This document shows positions 1-13,200 of a stretch of 64,000 nt of DNA, in pieces (positions within the stretch are counted from its first letter, which is position 1; each line of letters begins with the position of its first letter). The notes under the pieces were generated by a model. It ran no database searches, had not been told where the DNA came from, and was given only the letters and a program-made list of their open reading frames with translations. The stretch comes from Xenopus tropicalis (Eukaryota; Chordata; Amphibia; Anura; Pipidae), in contig NC_030683.2 of NCBI RefSeq assembly GCF_000004195.4, positions 7,330,411 through 7,394,410 on the forward strand, read 5' to 3'. The position numbers and the translations under genes are program-made.

Positions 1-50
1 GAGATCAACAGAAGTTAAGTTATGTTTAATTAAGAACATCTAAAGGTCCC

Positions 51-416
51 CCATACATGGGTCGATAGTAGCTGCCGATATGGGTCCCTTGGACAGATTC
101 AGCAGCTTATCGGCCCATGTAGGGGCAGGAATGAGGGGCATGCCCGACCAATATCTGGCCTGAAGTTATTCAGATATCGATCGGCCACGTTAAAAGATTC
201 AGTCAGATCGGGGAACGCATCAGCTTGTTCATGCGGTCCCCAAACCGACTGCCCCATTGCTGCCAATATAATTCGATTGCTTGGCCCCAGGGCTAAACGA
301 TCGAATTACCTACATGCTCCCCGATTTCGGCCACCCATAGGTAAGGATATCGAATGAAGATTTGCTCGCTTGGCGACCTCGCAAAGCGAGCGAATCTTAA
401 CGTGTATGAGGACCTT
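51..416. repeat. MITE-like interspersed repeat with internal inverted repeats
   Basis: The left end (AAGGTCCCCCATACATGGG) resembles the complement of the right end (CGTGTATGAGGACCTT). Inside is a hairpin formed by TAGCTGCCGATA and GCAGCTTATCGG flanked by CCCATACATGGG and CCCATGTAGGGG. A related copy lies near 30017-30340. No coding capacity is visible. It is probably a non-autonomous DNA transposon; the family is not identified. Confidence 0.5.
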
Positions 417-763
417 AACAGTCTGGTACCATCATCAGCTGCTTGATAATCATGGACTGATCAGAAGCTACAGAGAGAGAAATGAGATTAGATGGATATA
501 GACAGACTGACAGACATAGACATTGTTTTTATCAAAATGTTCTGTTATGCTGTTTTAGAGAATGGGATTAAAGATTCTCACAAACACCATAGTGAAGAAG
601 CCGAAAGAATGTCATGTCTACCCACCAGTTGCTGCCTTGTCACGTTATGATTTATCTGGTAATGTATTTGTTCTGATTTTTTAGCCAAGTTTGTTGGAGT
701 GAATCTAATGGGCACTCTCCATAGGTTGCAGTATGACACCAGAATGACCTTCTCTGTAACATG

Positions 764-1019
764 CACCTCTCCTTTACTTACTGTATATCAGTCATTAAGC
801 GCTTAGTGCAAGATGTACCTCTCCTTTACCTACTGTATATCAGTCATTAAGCGCTTAGTGCAAGATGTACCTCTCCTCTGCTTACTGTATATCGGTCATT
901 AAGCGCTTAGTGCAAGAAGTACCTCTCCTTTATCTACTGTATATCGGTCATTAAGCGCTTAGTGCAAGATGTACCTCTCCTTTACTTACTGTATATCGGT
1001 CATTAAGTGCTTAGTGCTA
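764..1019. repeat. Tandem repeat, about 52 bp x 5
   Basis: Five head-to-tail copies of a unit reading CCTCTCCTTTACTTACTGTA followed by TATCAGTCATTAAGCGCTTA and GTGCAAGATGTA. Each unit carries the 8-bp palindrome AAGCGCTT. Copies differ at a few positions only. The array lies in the intron just upstream of the first visible macroglobulin exon. Confidence 0.85.
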
Positions 1020-1254
1020 GGAAGGGAAGCCTGTAGATAGCGTCCATCACTTACAGATTAAATGGAGACTCTACAATGGTCCCACATGTAAGTTCCGTTG
1101 TTTTTAGAGGATATGCTTCATTTTGCCACCATTTTATTAGCGCCATGACTTTGACTGTTATTCAGTTATTCTTATTAAACATTTTATAACCCAGACTTTA
1201 TGGAGAATGCAAATGGCGGCTTAATGGTCTTTGGAACCTTTTCTGTTTTTTTAG

Positions 1255-4200
1255 TTGATCTATTTAACCCTCCACCATCACCTCCTGTTATGGTCGATGA
1301 CTTAGTGGATATTTTGGGCCAATCAAGCCCGACCCTTACTGAAGTCAAGGAAAAAATACGAAAAGACTTTCCGGAAACATGGATCTGGCATTTTATACCA
1401 CTTGGGTATGTAAATACTGTGTAACTTTATATCAGGGACCTTTCTCTGATCAATCGAACTGGTCTGGCCAATCACAAATAGTATTTGCTTTATGTATATT
1501 AACGAGACCAACTCCATAGATCCCAGGACTATAAACCATTAGATGAGTATATGAGAAGAATATATGGAAGGATTCTTCTCATGTTAACGCCGACACCATT
1601 GGGCTTATTTATCTGTTTTTGAGTTTGGGAATTGGAGCGTTTTTTTCCTACTTCGAATAAACTTTTATCAAAAAAAACCAAACTTGAATATTTGCTTATG
1701 TATTAAAAAATCAAATATGAAAAACTTTGTCAGTTTACAAACTTCGAAAATCTCGAATTGAAAATATGGCTTGAGTTTGCCTAGGGCAGCTCCCATTGGC
1801 TTTGAAATAAACTTCCCTAGATGGGAAGTTTTACATTTGAGTTTTTGGTTTTCTTTTAGCACTTTATAAATATCAAACATTCGATGTTTGGATCATAATT
1901 AGAATACTGGGAGTTTTAGGGTGGAAAATTGAAATCATGGAAATCCTGTAGTTACTGACTTGGTTGAAATGTTAGTCTTGCCGTTGTAGCCATTGGGGGG
2001 AATTCACAAAAGTGGAGAGAGCCCTTTTTTGGAGTAAAAGTGGTGGAAAACACTTTCTCCAGATTCACAAACAGAAATCCGCCTAAATTCCGACTCAACC
2101 GCCACTTTTCCGTTTTTGGTGAAAGAAAGACAGTTTACAGACACTTTTGTGAATTTGTCGTTTAAACGACATTTATACGTCGTTTTAACAACATTTTTAC
2201 CCCCAACATTTTCCCCCATTTTTCAAAATGGCGTAAAGCTCAGTGTAACTCTGTCACACCAATTCTAAGATCTTCTGTTTTGTTTGGTTTCCCCCAATCT
2301 CCATTTCACACCTCTGGTAGGGGCCCCATTGGGGGATCATTAACATATTAATGGTGATTAGCAGCCTATTGTTAGGGGACAAGTTTCTGTCTAACCCGAG
2401 AACAATAGGTGCAAAAAGCCTCATTAACATTTTATAAACAAGTAAAACACCGATTAAAAAAAGTTTAATTTATATCTTATATATAAAAAGTTTTTACCTC
2501 ACATTTGCCTTGTTATGATAGCTTTAGCTTAATGAATGAGGCAATAATAACTTTTTGTGTGAATATATTGTAAATATTTACCCCCTCAGGAAATGCCCCA
2601 AAGAGAAAAGACAAATGGCAAATGAAATGCCAAATCCTGCCGGTAAATCCCTCCCCCCGAGGCTCCTGGCGCTGTGGGACTGGGTTTGATGGCACCGACA
2701 GATTTACTAACAGCTAAAGGCAAATTCATAAAAAAAAAAAATGTTGGGAAAATGACAAATTCTGAAAACTGTCTGTTTAAAAGACAAATTCACAAAAGTG
2801 GAGATGAAGGTTTGTGAATACGGTGGAAAATCCGACAAATCTATTATTTTGTCGGAATATCAGCACTTTTGTGAATTCCCCCCTTTGTCTCAGTTTAGCT
2901 AGTCACTACCTTCTTTTTAACCAACACCCATTAGCCTCCTATGGTTCTAAAGACTAACTTGCACACAGAAGACAAGGAGCAAAGGCCATGTTTTTACAGT
3001 TTACAGAATTTTTGTGTGAGATTTATTGACATTTCCTTATTTAGGAACTCGGGGCAAGCCAGTATGGAGCTGAAGGTGCCAGACACGATTACCGAGTGGA
3101 AAGCTAAGATGCTATGCATGGGGGATACAGGCCTGGGTCTCTCACCCACAGCCACCCTAAGAGCCTTCCAGCCGTTTTTCATATATATGACTCTCCCATA
3201 CTCTGTGGTCAGGGGGGAGTCATTCCCCGTTAAAGCCTCGGTCTTTAATTTTATGAATAGGACTCTAATGGTAAGTAAATATGAAGAATTTGGACTCAAA
3301 ATGGAGAACCTGGCTCAGGGCACCTACTCTTATAGAATAAAATGGGGCTGTAAAACATTAGAGAGTATAGAGGGCTGCAAACCCATAGTATGATTCCTTT
3401 GCATAAAATGGTAACATTGCACTTACAATATATGTATGTATGTATGTATGAATAACTTTATTTATAAAGCGCCACAAGGGTACGCAGCGCTGTACAGTCT
3501 TACAGAATACAAAATTAAACACAGGGAGGACAAGTGATATAATAAATAAATACAATAAATATATATATATAAGTGCCATGTGGTATGAGACACAGTAGGA
3601 AGGAGGTCCCTGCCCCGTAGAGCTTACAATCTAAGCGGTTATATATCCGACAATACAAGCCTCTCAGAATTCTCCCATCTCTGGTTCTGGATTGCTTGGA
3701 AGGAATGGGTTTGGGACCCTCTATACTTTGTATAGATCTCTGAGGCAGAACCTGAAATACTCATTCCGGCTAATTTAGAATTAACACGTACCAGTGACTT
3801 GTGGATCATTAACTCTTTCCCTTGGAATGACAGTACTAAGTGATATATATAATAATTGTTGTGGGGGGCGGCCATTAGTCTCCAATTCTCCGTTTACCCA
3901 TTCTCTCTCTCCCCTCTTATTTCCCCCTGCCTGTTCCCCCTTGTAGTTCTATTAAAACAGGACTGTGTTAGAACTGGCAAAGCTGCAAACTCTGCAGTCC
4001 TAACCAATAATCCCAGTATAGATTTGTCCTAACCAATAATCCCAGTATAGATTTGTCCTAACCAATAATCCTAGTATATATTGTCCAAACCAATATTCCC
4101 AGTATAGATTTGTCCTAACCAATAATCCTAGTATATAGTGGTCGCAAACCCAATATTGCCCAGTATAGATTTGTCCCTACCAATATCCCAGTATATATTG

Positions 4201-7200
4201 GTCCAAACCAATATATGCCCCAGTATAAGATTTTGTCCTAACCAATAATCCCAGTATATATTGTCCCTAACCAATATTCCCCAGTATAGATTTTGTCCTA
4301 ACCAATAATCCAGTATGTATTTGTCCAAACCAATATCCCAGTATGTATTGTCCCAAACTCATATTTCCCGCAGTATATATTTGTCCTAACCAATAATCCC
4401 GTATATATTGTCCAAAACCAATATTCGCCAGTATTATATTTTGTCCTAACCAATAATGCCCAGTATATATTGTCCTAACCAATATTCCCAGTATATATTT
4501 GTCCTCACCAATAATCCCAGAATATATTGTCCAAACCAATATTCCCAGTATATATTTGTCCTAACCAATAATCCCAGTATATATTGTCCTAACCAATATT
4601 CCCAGTATAGATTTGTCCTAACCAATAATCCCAGTATATATTTGTGCAAACCTATATTCCCAGTATAGATTTGTCCTAACCAATAATTCCAGTATGTATT
4701 TGTCCTAACCAAAAATCCCAGTATATATTTGTCCTCACCAATAATCCCAGTATATATTGTCCAAACCAATATTCCCAGTATATATTTGTCCTAACCAATA
4801 ATCCCAGTATATATTGTCCTAACCAATATTCCCAGTATAGATTTGTCCTAACCAATAATCCCAGTATGTATTTGTCCTAACCAATATTCCCAGTATAGAT
4901 TTGTCCTAACCAATAATCCCAGTATGTATTTGTCCTAACCAATATTCCCAGTATAGATTTGTCCTAACCAATAATCCCAGTATGTATTTGTCCTAACCAA
5001 TAATCCCAGCATGTATTTGTCCTAACCAATAATCCCAGTATGTATTTGTCCTTCCAGGTAACTTCCACACTTAAAGAGTCTCCCAAACTGAAGCTGACAG
5101 GGTGCCCGGCCTGCCTCTATACACAGTGTGTGGCTCCTGGGGAAACCAAAGTCTTTGTCTGGGAAGCGACAGCTCTGGGACTGGGTAAGTCAAGGGCACA
5201 GTTTAGGGTTCCCATCCAGCCGGTATTTGACTGGGCTAGCTGGCAGTTAGGGCCAGTGCTGGTATTGCATATTTATAAGGCTGACAACCCTACCTATAGA
5301 ATCTCTTCATTCCCTGACTCTCATTCTATAGCCAATCAGCCACTTTTAAATAACAGCAACTGCCCCGCCTATTTTCCTGCCCATTTCCCCGCCCCATGAC
5401 ATCATCACCCGCCTCCCAAACCCAATAGCAACACAGTATAATGTTATGCACAATGTTGGTCCCAGCAGAACTGTCCCAATGATTATGGCAGTGCATTCTG
5501 TATACTGTGTTCCCTGATATGATATAGCCAGGAACAGCAATGGGAGCGGGGTGGGGTGGAAGGGAGATGATAAATTATAAATCATATTAAGGAAAACAGA
5601 TGGGAAAATAGAAGATAAAAGGGAGGGGAATAAAGGGCAAAGCATGAAACAAATGATAAGGGATGAGAGCAAAATGGTGAAAGACTATATTGCCCATCAA
5701 AATCATTTTTTTTTAGGCTCAGCGCAGGTTGAGGTCAGGGCGGAAGCCATCCCCACGGGAGAGTTATGTGGGGGAGAGGTACCAACTGTGCCTGAAGATG
5801 GCGCTCTTGATATTCTGATTAGACCACTGGAAATTAAGGTACAGAGAATGTTATTGCAGAACTCGTGCATTGAAGGTTTTACACATAGACTCCCAAGGGC
5901 TTATTTACTAGCAGTGGGCCAAACAGGGCACAACCAATCAGCGCTCAACGTTTATCGGCTGTTTGCAAGATCAAAGCAACATGATTGGTTGCTATGGGTT
6001 AATGCACTAAGGCAGTGCTGTCCAACTTGTAGAAGGCCGATTATTTCCCATATAGCATGTTGGAAACGATAATGTCATATAGTGAAGTCTATGGAGCCTT
6101 CAAACAGACTGAGGGTCAAATCCTTTGGAGGGCCACATTTGGCCACTTGTACACCCCTGCACTAAGGCATTAGTCCCAAGAGTTGTGTATATGCCGGCCA
6201 CACACAGTCTGATTCCTGTGGGACTCACGAGTCGGCCAATGAGAAAACTGATTAGGCTTGCTGGTTCCTGACACTTTCATTCTAGTAAACGGCACCAGTT
6301 TAAATTGTTAGACTTGATAGGCTGATTGAAACCCAAAGTCCCATAGACAAACAGAAATCAACCCCAAACTATTGATCCTGGTCCATTTAAGTGTAGAGAT
6401 AGTATCAGGCTGTGCCGAGAATCCCTTTGGCTCAGGACTAAGTCAGGCTGATGCAGTTTATAGACAATGATACTGCTGATCCCCATGTGGTCAGGGTTGG
6501 ACTGGGGTGTGGAGGGCCCACCAGGGCCCGCGCCCATAGCCTCCCCGACCCCCGAGGGCCCCCCACCCGACGTACATCCCCGAGTGCGTACATTTAACGC
6601 GCCGGAGCAGGAGCAGTTGGGCAGGGGGAGCACCGCAAGGGTCGGGCCTGGGCCGCTGGGGCCTACCGGGATTTTTCCTGGTGTCCCGGCGGCCCAGTCC
6701 GACCCTGGATGTGGTCCACTCACTGGCACAAAGGCCAAACCTTGCAATTTTTTTGGACTACCACTTGAGAAGCCACATTGGTCAAAGAGTTTTGGAGAGG
6801 TGGCCAAAAGACTGGATGTTTCCATGTATATCCAGCTCAAGGCTACCTATACAGGCAACGTTTTACTAATGTGGTCCTTTCATGGAAATTCAAAGTGGTT
6901 CAAGTGCCCTTCCCTGCCTGCAGCCGCTTCCTATGTATCTGAGCTGAGAATGTGTTGCCTATGGTAAATGATGGCACTTTCACATGAGGATCATTCTATT
7001 AAATACTCATGATACAATATGTAATTGAACTATATTGATTATGCCTTCCATTGTCTCTGTGTTATCCATAGCCAGAAGGGATGCCCGTTGAGAAATGCCA
7101 GAATTTCCTGCTCTGCGCTGAAGGTACAGTCATCCAAACCATAGAATTGTAGGCATTATGTGCCAGTAGCCTCTATAAAGAACTATGAATATACAGTATC

Positions 7201-10200
7201 TATAGGATAAATCTACACCCTCCTGTTCTGTTTTCCTCCCATGTAGAGAATCTCTCCTCCCAAGCGGTTTCCATCAGCCTGCCCCCAGATATGGTGCCGG
7301 ACTCTGCTAGAGCCGAGATTTCTATTGTGGGTGAGAATGTGATTAAATGTCCCGACAATATAATCAATGTTTGCTTCAGTGGCACTCCCATATGCCCTTC
7401 TCCATGGCACCTGACTTGATTAGGACTGAAAATACACCGATTTTATTTGTATTATTTGTATTGTATCAGGGGTCCCCAACCTGTTTTACCCATAAGCCAC
7501 AAAATCTGAATATCTAGCCTGTGTGTCATAAGTCTTAGCTTATCAATCCTTTTCTCCTTAGCTCATTAATGTTAAAGTTACATGTGAGTAAGAGAAACAA
7601 TAGGGTAGCTGAAAGCAGTTCTAATGTGTAGCGCTGGCTCCTTCTGAAAGCTCAGACTCAGGCACACTTTACTGCTGTGCTGCAAGTTGGAGTGATATCC
7701 CCCCCCCCCTCACCCCCAGCAGCCAATCAGCAGAACAATGGGAAGGGAGCAAGATAGCAGCTCCCAGTAGGTATCAGAATAGCACTCAATAGTAAGAAAT
7801 CCAAGTCCGGCTTGGGACTCCTCCAGTTACATGGGAGTAGGAGAAACAATAGGTTAGCTGAAAGCAGTTCTAATGTGTAGCGCTGGCTGAAAGCTCAGAC
7901 TCAGGCACAAGGCACTGAGATGGCGCCTACACACCAATATTACAGCTACAAATACATTTGTTGGTACAAGAATAAAAGGTTAAATGGCAGAGGGAATTAT
8001 TTGCTGTGTAACAGTGTCATTTAGAAATAAAAATTGCCCCATGAATATCATGGCAGTGTCCCTTTAATTAGGCACAGTGCTGTTTTTAGCCCCCCTGAGA
8101 AGTTTACCCTTAAGGGACCCAGGGGAATCATCCTTAAATCATATCTAAAAGCACTGTATTCTCCTTGCAACCCCCTCCGTCCATCGCAGAGTCACAGAGC
8201 CACCTCTCTCAGTCCCCCAGTAGACAGAGTGTCCTTTCCCAGTCCCCTGGCAGACAAAGCGCTGGGAGTTACCCGCTGCCACGTGGCTATATCCCTATCC
8301 CTGTATTCCATGAGGGAAATGCACCGCGGCCTCCATCGCGCACTTTCCAGCAGAGGCCGAAGACTCAATACCCAAAAGGAACAGGTGATTACCAGACGCA
8401 TTATCCAGTGTTTCACAAAGTTCAAGATGAGAGGGACTCGAGGCCAGTACCGGTCCAGTCCACCAGAACCACAGCCAAACCAACTCATCCAGACTATGTG
8501 CATGGAAACTTAGTTGAGAAACCAGTAAAGAACCCCGCTGTAAAATAAAGTAACAATTGCCTCTTTAATGCAAAATTAGTTTAAAGACTACTGTGATTCA
8601 GGTTCTGTATTTGTAAGATATTGTGAAAATCCTAACAGGGGACTTGATGGGAAAACCTCTAGAGAATGTAGAGAACCTTCTTGATCTTCCAACTGGCTGT
8701 GGAGAACAGAACATGGCGAAATTTGCTTCAAACCTATATGTATTGAGATACCTTGAAAATACGAATCAGCTAACGGACACTGTGAGAGTAAGAGGGGAGG
8801 TCTACCAGGCGCATGGTGAGTAGTGGATAAGTTTCTTATGAACAGAATGGAGAAAGAGTATGGAAATACTTGGGAATAATTAGCCGGTGACCACTAGCAG
8901 CAGATGACCTTATGGAATAAGGGACTATGGTGAAATAGTCATTAGGAGCCTGAAGATTAAATGGTTACTCATAGTGAGTAGAAAAGTGAGACAGACAGTG
9001 GGGTGGTGAACTTGGTGACCAAAGAATCACGGAGCAAAGAATCAGTGTTCAATTTAATTTTGTGGAGTGAACAGTCACAGTAAAGGAACATATTGTTCAT
9101 AGAGAGTAGGCAACATGCTTGATACGGTGGGCAACATGCTTGGTACGGTGGGCAACATGCTTGGTACGGTAGGCAACATGCTTGATACGGTGGGCAACAT
9201 GCTTGGTACGGTGGGCAACATGCTTGGAGTACAAATTAACCGATGGGTTTATACCCTAATCCTGCAGGGTACCAGCAGGAGCTCAATTACAAGAGATTGG
9301 ATGGCTCATTCAGTGCCTTTGGGGAGAAAGACGAAGAGGGGAACACGTGGTAAGTGCATCTGCTTCTTCAACTAGAAACCTCAAAATGGACAGAGACCAT
9401 ATATTTCGTTGAGGAGATGTGAATAAGGGAAAAAAATCATCTTTCCTTTTTAAAGACGTTTAAGGTCCATTGCTTCCTTTCTCCTCTGTTGAGTAGTTTA
9501 GACCTCTCTCCTTTTCCTTCCCTGAAGCCTAATGATCTCTCCCAATCTCCTATTATCAGGCTGACAGCATTTGTCATGCAGATCTTTTATGCAGTCTCCC
9601 ATTTCATCTCTGTGGACGAGAAGCACTTGTATGAGGCTATAGCCTGGCTGAAGAGCAATCAACTGCCCAGCGGCTGCTTCATACGCAGAGGGACGCTCTT
9701 CAAGTCTTCTTTGCAGGTAACGTCACTCAGTCCTTCCGCCTCCTCTAAGGTCACTGGGCTAATGTGGACTTTAAATGTCTTGGGAAAGTCTCTTTTCTAG
9801 AGACCTTGCAGTTCTAGAGACTTTACAGTTATCCGATGAACTGCCAAGGAAAGCAGTCTTTCAGGTCCAACTCCATAACATGAAATCAACGTGCTGTCCA
9901 AAGCATCAGCATTACAGAAGAATAAATGCCAATCAAACTGTCAATAATACTTAATGATATAGAGATTTGGAATAACATGTGCCTTTTTGCCTTATTACAG
10001 GGGGGTGTGAATGATGAAACCACACTGACTGCATATGTGGCTGCCGCTATATTACAGATAAAGTGGACTGAGGAGGTAAATCTCTGAAAGACTTCATGTG
10101 CTTTGATGTGTTCACTCTGGTCTATCCAAGCAAGATGGGTCGGCCCAGTTCCATATCCACAATGCAATAAGTTTTCTCCTGATAGGAGTACGATATGTGC

Positions 10201-13200
10201 CACCTTGAACCTCCCTCAAAAGTCCTCTTTGCTTTATTTTGCCCTGTTTGAAGGAAGTCCTTTCATAGGTATTGCAGCTGGAGGGGCTATTAGATAGAAA
10301 CAAATATTTGTTGGCAGGAGGATCCACTGCAGATCACATGATTTCAATACCCATTTAGAGAAGAATTAAATCAAAAGCCCTGCACAGCAGGCCCAATGAG
10401 AAGAAAGATATTCTAGAGTCTAGAAGACTAGATTTGGGTCATTTCTCTTCAAGTTCCGTACTAAGAATAAGAGCTGATTCAAGCACATGGTCCTTTCACC
10501 TCTTCTAGGATGAAATGTTGCAGAAAGCACTGCAGTGCCTGCAGAACTCTTTGCCAAATGTGACCAGTACCTACGCCATGGCTCTTCTCAGCTTCACTTT
10601 CACTTTGGCTAAAAACTTCGAGTTAAGGAATTCACTCCTGAGAAGCCTCTATGAGAAAGCGACGATAACAGGTAAGACCCACCGTGTAATTTCCCCACTG
10701 TACTGACTGTAATTAGCAGAGTCCCTTTTCTGCAGAACGTGAATTTTTATCAAATAAAGTCAGTAAACTATCAGTGAGCCTTTGATTATTTTGATTCTAA
10801 TCCTGTAAACCATTGGGGTTTGGACCTTTTCAGTTCTAACTACCCTTTCAGGAACTCCTGAGCTTACAACAGGGTTATGGAAGTTATCAGACATATAGTA
10901 AATACATTTTTGGCTAAAATCTCGCCTTCAATGACCTTTGACTTCCAGGAGTATCAAGTAGAGCACATTGGCATTCTCCACCAACTTACCATAATTGTTC
11001 TTCAAGCTTTCACTCAGAGTCACTGCTCCAGGACCCCGTATGGGTCTCCACAGGTTTGGAAGCACTTCTATAGAGCATCACATACGTGGTATGTTGATGA
11101 CATGGTAAAATGATTTTGTCTTCATTTAAGTCTTAGAAAGCATCACATTTTATGTGCGGAACCTATTATTTATGCTTTTATAATATGTCTTTGTCAGAAG
11201 GGTCAATGACAGAACCATTTTGTTGGCACCAAAAGATCAAATTATTCATAGTAGATCTCAATTTTGCATTACTCTTTTTCAATACATTCACAGATGATCA
11301 AGTTTACTGGCTTTTGAACCCCAACCAAGCTCCTCCAACCAAAACCTCTCCATGGGCTCAGCCAAATTCTCTTCAGGTGGAGGCAGCATCCTATGTGATC
11401 CTGTCCCACCTCAGCCTGGAAAACCCCACCAAGAATGATATATGTAATGCATCGAAAATAGCTTCATGGCTCAGACAACAACAAAATCCACATGGAAGCT
11501 TTGGAAGCACCCAGGTGAGAAAGCTGCAGGCAGCTGTAGTTCTTCTAACCTCAGGAAGATCAGGAACCCAAACTGATTAGACTGCTGCAAGGTAACACAC
11601 ATTACTGGTTCCTTTAGTGTGTTCAGTTCTGGTTTAATTCACGCGTAGCCATTGGATGGCAGACTGTAGCATATTTCATCTCAGCTGGGTTTCCTTGTGT
11701 CCATTCTGTCTTTCCTTGGTATTTTGGTGCATTTGTGGGTTGAAATTCCCCATTTCCCTTTCTCTTCTTGTCCAAGCTGCCTTCTGTTATCTGTTCATGC
11801 TCCTGCCCATCATGACCCTTTGCCTAAATACGACTACATATTTGACTAATCTTTATGTGCATCTCACTATGGTAGTTAGTTCATTAAGGTTAGTGAGTTC
11901 CATTACAGTAGCAGTTAGTAAGTTCCTTGTTGGTGGAAGGTCCCAGGGCCCTGAAATGGTGTCGGTGAAGACTGGTACTATAAGGCTTTCTCCCTGCTTA
12001 CCAAAGTGACTGATTGTCATCCCGACCCTTTTTTTTCTGACCATGATTACGTTTTGCCTAATCCCTATATGTACCTTGCTACGGTATTTAGATCAATAGA
12101 GTAAGTAGGTTCCTTGTTGGTATCACAGCAAGTTCTGAAGGCCCAAACGGGTTGTGATGAAGATGGGAACTAGGATTTCACCTGCTTTTTAAAGTGGTTA
12201 GCTACTGCTGGCTGAATAGTTTGAGGTCCAATCACTGCCATGATAATGGCAGTTAGTAAGTTCCTTGTTCAAATTAAAGTGGAAGGCAGGGTCGGACTGG
12301 GCCGCCGTGACACCGGGAAAAATCCCAGTGGGCCCCGGCAGACCCAGACCCGACCCTTGCCAGAGCTCCCCCTCCCGACCGTTCCTCCCCTGACGTGTTA
12401 AATTTACACGAGGTCAGGGGAGGACGTCGGGTAGGGGACCCTGTGGGGGTTAGGGGGGCCCCTGCGAGGGGGGTTAGGGGACGCGGCGGGGGCACTTGCA
12501 CGGAACCTGGGGCGTGATCCCCGGTGGGCCCTGCACCCCCCCAGTCCGACCCTGGTGGAAGGTTCTGGGGCCCCAAGGGGATCAGTGAAGACCAGTACTA
12601 TAAGGCTTTCTCCCTGCTTACCAAAGTGACTGATGGTCATCCCAACCCTTTTTTTGTTCGACCATGGTTACGGTTTGCCTAATCCCTATCTGTACCTTGC
12701 TACGGTATTTAGGTCAGTAGAGTAATACCTGCTTTCTAAAGTGGTTAGCTACTGCTGGCTGAATAGCTTGAGTTTCAATCACTTAGACTCTTTTATCACT
12801 TAATTTGCCCTGATTTATCTATTTCTGCTCATTATCTCCCCTATTAAACTGTGCAGGACACAGTGGTGGCCTTTCACGCTCTTTCCCGATATGCTGAAAT
12901 TTCATACACTGGGCATTTGGGATTAGAAGTGACAGTGGAGTTGGCAGAAGAAGGAGGAGCCAAACACCAGTTCTGGGTGGATAACAAGACACGATTCCTG
13001 CTGCAAAAGACACGGCTTGACAAGGTTCCTGGAAATTACACTACACGGGTGAAGGGCGAAGGCTGCGTGAACCTACAGGTGAGGATAATATGGATCTATC
13101 ACCCACCATTTTGTTTGTTGGTATTCTCTTTGAGGTTCCTTTTAAAAAAATTGCTTGAAATTGCACATCTGTTTACAGCTGTGTTCTTCCTCCAGGTTAT

